A DNA stretch of 64,000 nucleotides from Trichomonas vaginalis G3 (Eukaryota > Parabasalia > Trichomonadida > Trichomonadidae): positions 16,966,165-17,030,164 of the forward strand of contig NC_067204.1 in assembly GCF_026262505.1 (NCBI RefSeq), written 5' to 3'. Shown here piece after piece: positions 11,014 through 19,719 of this stretch. The notes under the pieces are model-generated. The model had not been told where the DNA came from. It saw only the letters and a list, made by a program, of their open reading frames with translations, and did not search any database. Within the stretch, counting starts at the first letter, position 1, and each line of letters starts with the position of its first letter. The position numbers and the translations under genes are program-made.

Positions 11014-12510
11014 TTAAACCGTCTTCCTAGTAAGGAATGCTACCAATTGAGATTCAATTGTTAACGGATCAATGTCGAAAAGCTTGACTTTCTTGATTTC
11101 CATGTCAGGGAAGTTCCTAAACAAGTCGTATCTAAGTGTTGACGGACTCTTTGTAACGTAAACAAGCGATTTAAGTTTGGTACAAAAACTTGCGTTTTTT
11201 AATATTTCCGTGTGTGGACCAATTTGAGAAGTATCGAGGAATCCGACCAATCTTTCGGTTCCTGTCACGTTATTAGCGATATCACCTAAACTGGACTGTC
11301 CGCCGATTACGAAATAAGCGTTTTTGATCTGGTTCTCTTCAGCGTTTCTTTGGGAAGTTGCGATGTTGCTTTCTGACGAATCAATGCCGATACAGCGTTT
11401 TACGGACTTAGATAGTGAAAGACAATTGACGCCAGTACCACAGCAGAAGTCAACAAGGACTGTATTCTCATCGAGAGATGCCATTTCTTTGATTGTGTCA
11501 ATGACTTTGTCAAAAATGTAGAAATTCTGTGGAAAAACAGTAAATGGATAAATTGGAAAGGCAAGGTCACGTATTTTCTCGACAACAAACTGTGCACCTG
11601 ATATTGTATGATGTGGGTTGTTGAATGATGCTTGATTTTCGTCGCATTTGAGCCAATAAATTGAATTTGCATGTGGACTGAGGACAGACTTTAATTTATC
11701 GACTTCGTCGAGAGGTAAACCACCTTTTGTGGCAACCGTAATCAAAACTTTGTTGGTTGATGTAATTCTGATGGATAATTTCATCCATTTTCCTGTTCTA
11801 AGGTCGTAATCATATGGAGGGAATATAGATTTGGAAATATAACTCTTGAATACGCTCGCAATTTCAATAACTTGTTTTGGAACTTTAAATGAATCATCAA
11901 TTTGAATAATCATTGCATTGACTCTTGAAGAGCTGTTAAATCCGACACATATCTCTCCATTAATATCGTAACCTGCAATCAAATCAACTCTTGAGTGACA
12001 TGTATATTCAAGAGGAGATTCGACAATTTCAAGGGGTTCTGAGTAAACTTCTCGGAGGAAACTTTCGGTTTCAGTCTTCTTACGCTTTAATCTCTCTTCA
12101 GCTGGGACATTCATGAAGAGATATTTCCTTTCATAAACAGTTTGCGTTTTGAGAGTTGAAGCTTTGACAATTTCGGATTGAGTTGCATATGGCATTGGCG
12201 GAGGATCGTATTCTACATATGGTTTAACGACAAATGTATTATCAGAAACTTTGCAATCATGAAGAAAAGAATAAGCAGTAATTCTTTCTTGGTTATTTGC
12301 AAAATATAAGATTGCATAATTCTCGCCTCGGATTTTTTGAACATTTGTGAAAGAAATGTTATATCTTGATAAAAATTTTGCGAATCTTTGCTCAGACCAG
12401 GATTCGCATACACCAATAACAAGAAGTGCACATGGTTGGCCTTTTGGTGTTTGTTTAAGAGTTTCAAGGGCTGGTGTAACCTCGAAAGGTGAAGATGATG
12501 TAATTCCCAT
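11014..12510 (-). CDS. TRMT2A-like tRNA uracil-5 methyltransferase, catalytic motif lost
   Basis: A 498-residue protein with the layout of TRMT2A: an RRM-like N-terminal domain (about 27 to 105, with GVCESWSEQRFAKFL and YAILYF) and a C-terminal RNA m5U methyltransferase domain. The SAM site DFCCGTGVNCLSLS and the following IGIDSSESNI are well kept. In the active family the catalytic region reads DPPR and then SCNP, with the Cys attacking uracil. Here the positions read DTSQ (426 to 429) and TKSP (453 to 456), so the nucleophilic Cys is Lys454. A Glu in the last motif (E486) remains. The frame is long and intact, so this looks like a retained pseudoenzyme, perhaps an RNA-binding protein, rather than a dying gene. 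Confidence 0.82.
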   Translation of the reverse strand: MGITSSSPFEVTPALETLKQTPKGQPCALLVIGVCESWSEQRFAKFLSRYNISFTNVQKIRGENYAILYFANNQERITAYSFLHDCKVSDNTFVVKPYVEYDPPPMPYATQSEIVKASTLKTQTVYERKYLFMNVPAEERLKRKKTETESFLREVYSEPLEIVESPLEYTCHSRVDLIAGYDINGEICVGFNSSSRVNAMIIQIDDSFKVPKQVIEIASVFKSYISKSIFPPYDYDLRTGKWMKLSIRITSTNKVLITVATKGGLPLDEVDKLKSVLSPHANSIYWLKCDENQASFNNPHHTISGAQFVVEKIRDLAFPIYPFTVFPQNFYIFDKVIDTIKEMASLDENTVLVDFCCGTGVNCLSLSKSVKRCIGIDSSESNIATSQRNAEENQIKNAYFVIGGQSSLGDIANNVTGTERLVGFLDTSQIGPHTEILKNASFCTKLKSLVYVTKSPSTLRYDLFRNFPDMEIKKVKLFDIDPLTIESQLVAFLTRKTV

Positions 12511-12880
12511 TGTATTTAATTATTCAATTCAAAACAAATTCAGGAAAAATTACACAAAAATACGGACAGAATAAGGATGAATTTTTAAAACAAGTATTTT
12601 AAATCAGTTCAAGGAAATACCTTAGTGTCACTTTTTACTCAAGGAAAACTTTCTTTGAGATTTTGCCTTTATTATTGAGATTGATTCATAATATATCTAT
12701 GAATATCAGATATCATGAGTGAGTAATTGAAATATCATACACCAAATAAATAATACATGTGAATGCAATCATATTTCACATAGGATTGAACAATTTTGAG
12801 ATATACTTATAGCATTGTATAATATCCTTGATTCAATTTTGTTTATTCGACCAATCTAATGATGCTATCAGTAGCTTTAG
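12511..12880. other. Intergenic, upstream of the TRMT2A-like gene
   Basis: AT-rich; no frame or repeat recognised. Confidence 0.5.
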
Positions 12881-13120
12881 TTAATTGAACAATGTTAGAG
12901 CATCATTTGGGACAAATATTGATGCAACAAATGAATACGGACAAACAGTTCTTCATAAGGCAGCAGTTAAAAATAGCAAAGAAACTGCAAAACTTCTTCT
13001 TTTACAAAGTGCAAATGCGAATGAAAAAATTGTAAAGAAGGAAAAACAGTTCTTCATTATGCACTTCAAAATTGCTTTCATAGATTAGTTGAACTTCTTC
13101 AAAGAGCAATCCAGTAACAT
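12881..13120 (+). pseudogene. Ankyrin-repeat relic
   Basis: The frame reads FGTNIDATNEYGQTVLHKAA then ETAKLLLLQSANANEK, one complete and one partial ankyrin repeat. It then shifts frame near 13030 to read GKTVLHYALQNC-like sequence and VELLQ, followed by a stop. There is no DUF3447 region upstream. It is a short decayed fragment of the ankyrin gene family found elsewhere in the window. Confidence 0.75.
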
Positions 13121-13538
13121 TAATCTATGCGTGACCCTGAAATAATTACATAATATACCAATAAAATTTTACAAAATATAATATTTCCTTAAATTAAGAT
13201 CATATACATGATCTCTTACCATACGTTCACTAATGATTTACATATTGTTTACAAAACGCATCAAAAAGAATCAAGTCTGGGAGAAATTCCTAAACTGTGA
13301 GGCGAATATCATAAAAAGTAACAAAAATTTATGTAATAAAAAAATAAAATAGGGAACATAATAATCTATTCCAATTTAATCTTTCCAATGTCAATGTTCT
13401 CAAAAATTTTGAATCATCAATGAAAATGGAAAGTTGCTAGTTTTAAATATTAATTAATTTTGTATTCTTTATCTCGAAATAAAAAAAATTTCAGATCTTC
13501 ATTTGATAGAAAACAATAAAATTTGAATGAAACAGAAA
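13121..13538. other. Intergenic
   Basis: AT-rich, no gene seen. Confidence 0.5.
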
Positions 13539-13551
13539 TCATTTTATAAAA
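13539..13551 (+). promoter_or_regulatory. Initiator (Inr) box TCATTTT
   Basis: TCATTTTATAAAA sits directly before ATG 13552 and matches the T. vaginalis initiator consensus TCA-pyrimidine-T/A; the A at 13541 would be the transcription start, 11 bases before the start codon. Confidence 0.7.
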
Positions 13552-14283
13552 ATGCTTTTCCTACTTATAGTTAATTCAGTTGCTGGCGAGAATTCGAACT
13601 TGGTTCTAGATGGCTTACAAGAACAATATCACCCGGATGATGAAAAAATCAAAATCGACAGTAAGAAACCCAAATTACGGTTCAAAGACAAACAGGGAAA
13701 GAATCGATTAAAGCCTGCATTCCCAGAAAAGAATCTTGAAGAAGAATTCAAGAAGAAAAGGGTCATAGACCGAAATGAAATATTTGATGAATTTTCGGTC
13801 GTGCCAGAGAACCCAGAAATTCAAGGTAGCAGTCAAAGTTCAATTTCTTTAGATGACTTTTCAACACATACAAAATTGGTATCTATAACCCCTTTTCGAT
13901 TGATCGCAGGAAGAAAACTAGATGTGTACTTTGAACTGCAACCAACCACTTTCAAAATCGGCTATGGGCGATTTGGAGAACATATCGTGAATTGCACATT
14001 AGATTCTCATTCAAAAATGAATTGTCCTTCACCTTATTTGAAACCAGGTGAAATTAAAGTTTCTTTTTCGAGAGATAGGCGTTCTTGGACAAATTCAGTT
14101 CCAGCATTTGTATATAGAACAAATTACACGATTCATTTTATTTTGACAATTTTACTATTCGCGTTTGGCCTTGGTGGAATTATCCTCGCTTTTGCTGTGC
14201 TTAATGGTGGATTTCAACCAAAAATTTCCGGGAAAAAACCAGCAGCTTTATTGAATAGAGCTTCTGGCACCGAAACTGTATGA
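13552..14283 (+). CDS. Type I membrane protein with an IPT/TIG-like domain
   Basis: 243 residues: a short N-terminal signal segment (MLFLLIVNSVAG), a charged Lys/Glu-rich luminal stretch (about 15 to 110), a beta-sandwich region from VSITPFRLIAG to FVYR (about 112 to 191) with two cysteines in NCTLDSHSKMNCPSP, one membrane span (about 195 to 220, ILTILLFAFGLGGIILAF) and a short basic tail. The PxxxxxG start, the CxSP and the ending SRDRRSWT fit IPT/TIG folds known from plexins and other surface receptors. Two NxT sites (NCT, NYT) are possible glycosylation sites. It is probably a surface or endomembrane protein; its function is unknown. The start is supported by the initiator box immediately upstream. 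Confidence 0.7.
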   Translation: MLFLLIVNSVAGENSNLVLDGLQEQYHPDDEKIKIDSKKPKLRFKDKQGKNRLKPAFPEKNLEEEFKKKRVIDRNEIFDEFSVVPENPEIQGSSQSSISLDDFSTHTKLVSITPFRLIAGRKLDVYFELQPTTFKIGYGRFGEHIVNCTLDSHSKMNCPSPYLKPGEIKVSFSRDRRSWTNSVPAFVYRTNYTIHFILTILLFAFGLGGIILAFAVLNGGFQPKISGKKPAALLNRASGTETV

Positions 14284-14698
14284 TATTTTATCAACATCAT
14301 TGTTAGTAAATTTTATTTTGTTTATGCATGAAATTTTATATAGAGATTTTAGTCCAAATCATGAAATTTTGACTTTTCGGATAATTATCTAAAAATGAAA
14401 AGTATTTATCCCCATAAATCAGAATTCTAATGGTAGATAAATCCAATTTATCTTTGTTAGGCTGCGTATTTCAAATTTATAAAATTTGATTTTTTTTTTG
14501 TTGTTTTTCACCTATTCATAATAATTCTTTTACCAATTTTCATAGAATCTGACCAATCTAACAAGTGCAAAGTGAATTAAATGCATATTCATTGATTTTG
14601 AACAATAGTATGTGAAATAGGTGCTTTTAAACATATGCTTGTATATCTTATTTATCTAATCTGGCTATGAAATAAATTTTACCATATTTCTTTCAGTT
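14284..14698. other. Intergenic between two plus-strand genes
   Basis: AT-rich. No in-frame ATG for the next gene exists between the stop at 14657 and 14699. Confidence 0.5.
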
Positions 14699-15802
14699 TT
14701 GAGATTTATTCGACGGAAGAAATTACTGATATACTCAGTTATTTTCTTTATTCTTTGGATATGGTACTTGTTAACAGATATTTCAGGTTTAGATGATATT
14801 GCTTCCCCTTATAATGTTATGCTTAACAAAATGGTTTGGACATTATACGTAGGAAATTATGAAGATAATCGAACAGATCAACCATACTCAGGATGGATAG
14901 CCAAATCACCAAGAAAAGCATCAGAAAATGATCCTCCTTTTAAACTTCCGATTAGAACTTTTCCAAAACTAGGAATATATTCTTCAAGCGATGAATCAGT
15001 CATTGATTCACACATGCTGTTGATGAGAAATTCTTTAATTGACTCCGTAATCTTTATTTGGGATGGTCATCACAATAATTCACAAAAAGAAGAAAAAACA
15101 CTTGACTTATTATTTAAATACGCAGGTATATACGGAATGAGAGTCGGAATACAACTAAGAACAACATCTGAAACCACAAATCAAACAATTTACGATTCTA
15201 TTAAATATTACATAGATAAATACGGACAAAGCCAGACAATGCTTAAAATATTCAGTAGGCCAGTTGTTATACTATATGAACCCTACAAAATTTCTAATAT
15301 TTATAAATTAATTTCAAATTTAAGAAATTCGGCTTATGATTGCTATTTCGTAAGTACCATTGAGAATATATATCAAGTAGGTATTCAAAATGAAGAAGGA
15401 TTCAATTCTGTTTTTACATATTCAGTAAATGGAGCTTATTCAACAGGAAAACCAGAAAATTGGAAGTCATTATCAAAGGCATGCAGAGAAAGAGGAATAA
15501 CATTGATGTTGGCCGTTGGCCCTGGCTACGATGACCAACTTTCAAATGATTGGCATCATTCTTATAATATTCATCGCAAAAATGGATCACACTATCAAGA
15601 AATGTGGAAGAAAGCAACAGAAATTGATCCAGATGTCATCATTATTAACTCTTTCAACAATTTTTTGGAAGGAACAAATATTGAACCAGCTGTTCCAAGA
15701 AAAGATTATGAATTTAACCAAAAGTATTGGGTGGATGCTTATGATCCGGGTTATTACGTTAGAAGAACGCTTGAGTATGCTGCTGCATATAAATACGAAT
15801 AA
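14699..15802 (+). CDS. GH99-like endo-alpha-mannosidase homologue, no ATG, altered active site
   Basis: The open frame of 367 codons matches the layout of glycoside hydrolase family 99 (Golgi endo-1,2-alpha-mannosidase, MANEA): a type II signal anchor (LIYSVIFFILWIWYLL), then the catalytic barrel with KLGIYSSSDESVIDSHM, IKYYIDKYG, AVGPGYDD and IINSFNNFLEGTNIEPAVP. The family motif is SFNEWHEGTQIE, whose two Glu (E404 and E407 in human MANEA) act in catalysis. Here the first is Asn321 (codon AAT at 15659) and the second is kept as E324. The frame opens with TTG where ATG would be expected; the first ATG lies at about codon 41, after the membrane anchor. It may be a young pseudogene, use a non-ATG start, or encode a non-hydrolytic relative. 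Confidence 0.75.
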   Translation: MRFIRRKKLLIYSVIFFILWIWYLLTDISGLDDIASPYNVMLNKMVWTLYVGNYEDNRTDQPYSGWIAKSPRKASENDPPFKLPIRTFPKLGIYSSSDESVIDSHMLLMRNSLIDSVIFIWDGHHNNSQKEEKTLDLLFKYAGIYGMRVGIQLRTTSETTNQTIYDSIKYYIDKYGQSQTMLKIFSRPVVILYEPYKISNIYKLISNLRNSAYDCYFVSTIENIYQVGIQNEEGFNSVFTYSVNGAYSTGKPENWKSLSKACRERGITLMLAVGPGYDDQLSNDWHHSYNIHRKNGSHYQEMWKKATEIDPDVIIINSFNNFLEGTNIEPAVPRKDYEFNQKYWVDAYDPGYYVRRTLEYAAAYKYE

Positions 15803-16210
15803 TTTAGAAAATTTCATGTCAAATTTTTGATTTTCTTTAATATATGTATGTTTTTACGTTCAGAGTAAATGTTAATTATTGTTTTTCATCTACTCTTCTT
15901 AAATTTTTATTTTTACAATATTTATTTTAAAAAATTCTTTTATTAAACAAACATTCAACTTATAACATCCATCAAATATACGCATGTATGCATTTCTGAA
16001 TGCGTAAAACATGATTCCTTTAAGTGAATCATAATTTGCATTTAAGATCTATGCTAAATTTACATATAGAAGATGTAAATTAATACCATTCCTTCATTTA
16101 ATTTCAATACATGCATAGAATAATCATTGAAGTCATGGAACTAATGAAAATAATTTGAAAATCGATATAGGGTGAAGTTAAAATTTTTGTCAATTTTCGT
16201 CTTTATTCTC
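15803..16210. other. Intergenic
   Basis: AT-rich; ends with an initiator-like box before the ankyrin gene. Confidence 0.5.
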
Positions 16211-16222
16211 TCATACTTCTTC
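16211..16222 (+). promoter_or_regulatory. Initiator (Inr) box TCATACT
   Basis: TCATACTTCTTC directly precedes ATG 16223 and fits the T. vaginalis initiator consensus. It supports 16223 rather than the upstream GTG at 16172 as the gene start. Confidence 0.65.
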
Positions 16223-16992
16223 ATGTGTTCCGAGTATTTAAAAAAGTATGCAGATCACATAATGGTATATGAGAGGCTCTATCATGCAAAGACAAATGAA
16301 TCTGTTGAAGATTTATTGAAATTGATTTCATCAATCTTAGTTACCAAATACAAAATACCATTTCAAACTATTGTCGTAAGTATACTGAAAGCAATTCAAT
16401 TTAATTATCGATCCATCACATTATATATTCAACTTCTTAACCAATTCTTTATTACTTATTCTCTATCTTTTAAAGATGTTTTTATTAATGAATCTTTACG
16501 CTTATTAGCTCGCTCAATGAAATTGATTATAACAAGTAATTATCTTATGATTTTACAGGTTAGTATTGCTGGAGAATATAATCCAGAAAATGACCGAATT
16601 ACAAATATTATAATGTACGATAAAATTGATTTGTTCAAAGAATTAACTGTCGAATCATCAATAAAAACAATTACATTTTGTCCTCGAATTTCTTTAATGG
16701 GTAACATGTCTACTTCATCTTATTCTCTAATTGAAGCATGCTGTTATTTTGGATCAGTTAATATTTTCTTTTTCCTAATATCTAATTTAAATATTAAAAT
16801 TACTGAACAATGTCTCCCATACTCTTTTATCGGAGGAAATACTGATATCATTAATGAATGTTTAAAAGGAAATAAAATAAATAGAAAATCCATAGAATGT
16901 ATTATTTGTTCTCATAACAATAAATTCCTTGAATATATTTTTGAAAGAGGTATGTTTCAATTTGATACAATTCTTTATACGGACTATATATA

Positions 16993-18291
16993 GGGTGTCC
17001 AAAGGTGCGTTTAGCACAGCGCTCTATATGAGACTATTAAAGGAGATATATGCTGATTATAAATATATAATAAAAAATATGAATATATGTATATGATGAG
17101 TAAGTTGTATTTTGGCGCCATGCCGGGATATAAAATGAATTTTGAGACAAGAGGCGGTTTCGCGGGAAATTTTGGCGGGATTTTTTTCATTTTTTTAATG
17201 AATCATAAAGAAAACATCCTCGCTCTTGCAAAAAAATGCAAAGACTGTAAAAAAATCTACGAGACATTGGTAAAATGCTTCGGTATGGATGCTCTCTAGC
17301 TATTCCACTGTAACGTATCATGTTAGGATGTATCACTTCATGAACAAAAAGGCGCCCATCATAAAAATTGACAAAAAATCGCTGGATCAAAGAAAAATCA
17401 AAGCAATTCTTCAAGCGCTAGATGAAGACCCAAGAGCATCACTCAGAAGGATAGAGGAGATGACAAAGATACCACGTACAATAGTCAGTTATTATCTGCA
17501 CAATTATTTGAACTACAAACTAGCGTATACACGTTGGGTTCCGCACAACCTTAATTTAGTTCAAAAAAAATATAGAGTCCAATCTTCGAAAGAGCTCCTC
17601 TCTATATTGCGTGCGTATCAATCCAAGAAGTTTCGCTTTTTAGTAACAGGGGACGAGTCTTGGTTTCAATATGCAACAGAAGCCAAAATCATGTGGATCC
17701 CGAAGGATGAAAATCCGCAAACATTCCCGAAGAAAAAAATTGACACACCAATGATGATGTTGTCGGTTTTTTGGGGCGTGAATGGCATCATCGCAATTGA
17801 TATTCTTCAAAAACCTAATACGATGAATGTTCAGTATCTAATTGACAATGTTCTTACTCAAATTATCAATTCTGATGAGTTTGAGAAATCCAAACAACAA
17901 AAACAAAAGTTTGCAATTCATTTTGATAATTCAAGAGTTCACAAAAGTCATAAGGTAATGAATTACTTGGTGGAAAACAATGTCAAAGTTGTTCCAAACC
18001 CAATTTATTCACCTGATATTACACCCTCTGACTTTTATTTATTCGGCACGCTAAAAAAGAGCTGAAGGACGCGAATTCGCGAGTCCAGATGATCTTGAAA
18101 ATTTTGTAAGAGAGCAATTTGAGCAATTTTCTCATGATAATTTAAAGCGTGTCTTTCAAGCCTGGATCGATCGCTGCGAACGCGTGATTGAATCCAATGG
18201 TGATTATATTTAAATAAACTTTATATATATGTAACTTGTTTATTTCTATTCGCAGTATTCAGGTTTGTGCTAAACACACCTTTGGACACCC
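16993..18291 (+). mobile_element. Mariner-family transposon (Tvmar1-like), 1299 bp
   Basis: Terminal inverted repeats of about 27 bp, GGGTGTCCAAAGGTGcGTTT then AGCACA at the left and its near-exact complement ending ACACCC at 18291, with one difference. TA lies on each side (16991 to 16992 and 18292 to 18293), the mariner target duplication. The size and mariner transposase agree with Tvmar1, the multi-copy mariner of T. vaginalis. High TIR identity and only two frameshifts in the transposase suggest recent insertion. Confidence 0.93.
17087..18213 (+). pseudogene. Mariner transposase (two frameshifts)
   Basis: The first frame (to 17299) holds a helix-turn-helix-like segment CKDCKKIYETLVKCFGMDAL. 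The main frame (17289 to 18065) carries a second HTH (PRASLRRIEEMTKIPRTIVS) and the catalytic core with TGDESWFQYA (first Asp), IHFDNSRVHKS (second Asp) and YSPDITPSDFYLF (third Asp), the D,D34D pattern of mariner. Comparison of frames suggests a 2-base gain near 17295 and a 1-base loss near 18067, after which the normal C-terminus (REFASPDDLENFVREQFEQF to NGDYI) follows in another frame. It is therefore probably not active as encoded. Confidence 0.88.
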
Positions 18292-19719
18292 TATATTATC
18301 ACAAAATTTGGCGTTTCTTTTTCGAATGTTCATGAATGATAAGAATTCAATAATTCCATGGTGTGCAGGGTTTCCACAGTCATTTGAAATCCTCACAAAA
18401 GAAGAAATAGACTTAACCATTACAACAGGTGGCAAAATGAATATTCTACATTATGCAGTTGCTTATTATTGCTTTGATATTTGCAAACTATTATTAAGTT
18501 ATTCAAATATTGATGTAAATTCAAAAGACACATATGGTTATACCTCAATTCATTATGCTGGCCAATATAATTATAAAGATGTAGCAGAATTGCTTATTGC
18601 TCACAATGCAGATGTTAATGCAAAAGGCAAAGATAAATGTTCTCCACTTCATGTTGCAGTAAGTTATAATTCCCTAGAAACAGCAGAAATTCTCATTTCA
18701 CATGGAGCAGATATCAATGCAAAAGATGTTGATGGAAAAACAGCGCTTCATTATGCAACAGAACTACGCAATGAAGAAATGATCAGCATATTCATTTCAC
18801 GTGGTGTAGATATCAATGCAAAAGATGTTAATGGGAAAACAGCACTTCATTATGCAATTAAGAATTATAATATAGCAATAATTAATATTCTCACTTCACA
18901 TGGTATAGATATCAATGTAAAAGATGTTAATGGAAAAACAGCACTTCATTATGCAATAAAGCATTGTAATGAAGATATAACCAATATTCTCATTTTAAAT
19001 GGAGCAGATATCAATGCAAAAGATGTTGATGGAAAAACAGCGCTTCATTATGCAGTAGAAAGATACAATGTAGAAATAATCAATATTCTCATTTCACGTC
19101 GTGTCGATATCAATGCAAAAGATGTTGATGGAAAAACAGCGCTTCATTATGCAGTAGAAAAACACAATGCAGAAATAATCAATATTCTCATTTCACGTCG
19201 TGTCGATATCAATGCAAAAGATGTTGATGGAAAAACAGCGCTTCATTATGCAGTAGAAAGATACAATGTAGAAATAATCAATATTCTCATTTCACGTCGT
19301 GTCGATATCAATGCAAAAGATGTTGATGGAAAAACAGCGCTTCATTATGCAGTAGAAAAACACAATGCAGAAATAATCAATATTCTCATTTCATGTGGTG
19401 TCGATATCAATGCAAAAGATATTAATGGAAAAACAGCGCTTCATTATGCAGTAGAAAAACACAATGCAGAAATAATCAATATTCTCATTTCATGTGGTGT
19501 CAATATCAATGCAAAAGATGTTGATGGAAAAACAGCACTTCATTATGCGGTAGAAAAATATTACATACAAATAAGCAATATTCTCATTTCACATGGTTCA
19601 GATATCAATACAAAAGATTTCAACAGGAAAACATCACGTCATTAAGAGAGAAAGATCTCATGAAGGTAAAAAAAAAATCAAATAATAAACATGCATCTTT
19701 TTTATATAATTTTTTTTCT

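Larger units (their letters stand above)
16223..19645 (+). pseudogene. DUF3447 ankyrin-repeat gene split by a mariner
   Basis: The 5' part (16223 to 16992) encodes the DUF3447-type N-terminal half: a helical region from MCSEYLKK, then LIEACCYFGSVNIFFFLISN, CLPYSFIGGNTDIINECL and SIECIICSHNNKFLEY. The 3' part (18294 to 19645) continues with FMNDKNSI and some 12 to 13 ankyrin repeats of the pattern GKTALHYAVEKHNAEIINIL then ISHGADINAKDVD. A 1.3-kb mariner lies between them at a TA. Simply removing it with one TA copy does not restore one frame (the downstream frame is offset by one base), so a further small change has happened. Two neighbouring 198-bp two-repeat blocks (about 19024 to 19420) are nearly identical, showing recent internal duplication. 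The repeats probably mediate protein binding; the cellular role is unknown. Confidence 0.85.

Noticed and set aside
14684-14700. 3' splice site (TTTCAG) before the GH99-like frame
   Set aside because: Trichomonad introns end in a long conserved branch/acceptor (ACTAACACACAG type), which is absent here.
16172-16222. Upstream GTG start giving a signal-like N-terminus to the ankyrin gene
   Set aside because: Not an ATG and lies partly upstream of the initiator box; related proteins start like MCSEYLKK at 16223.
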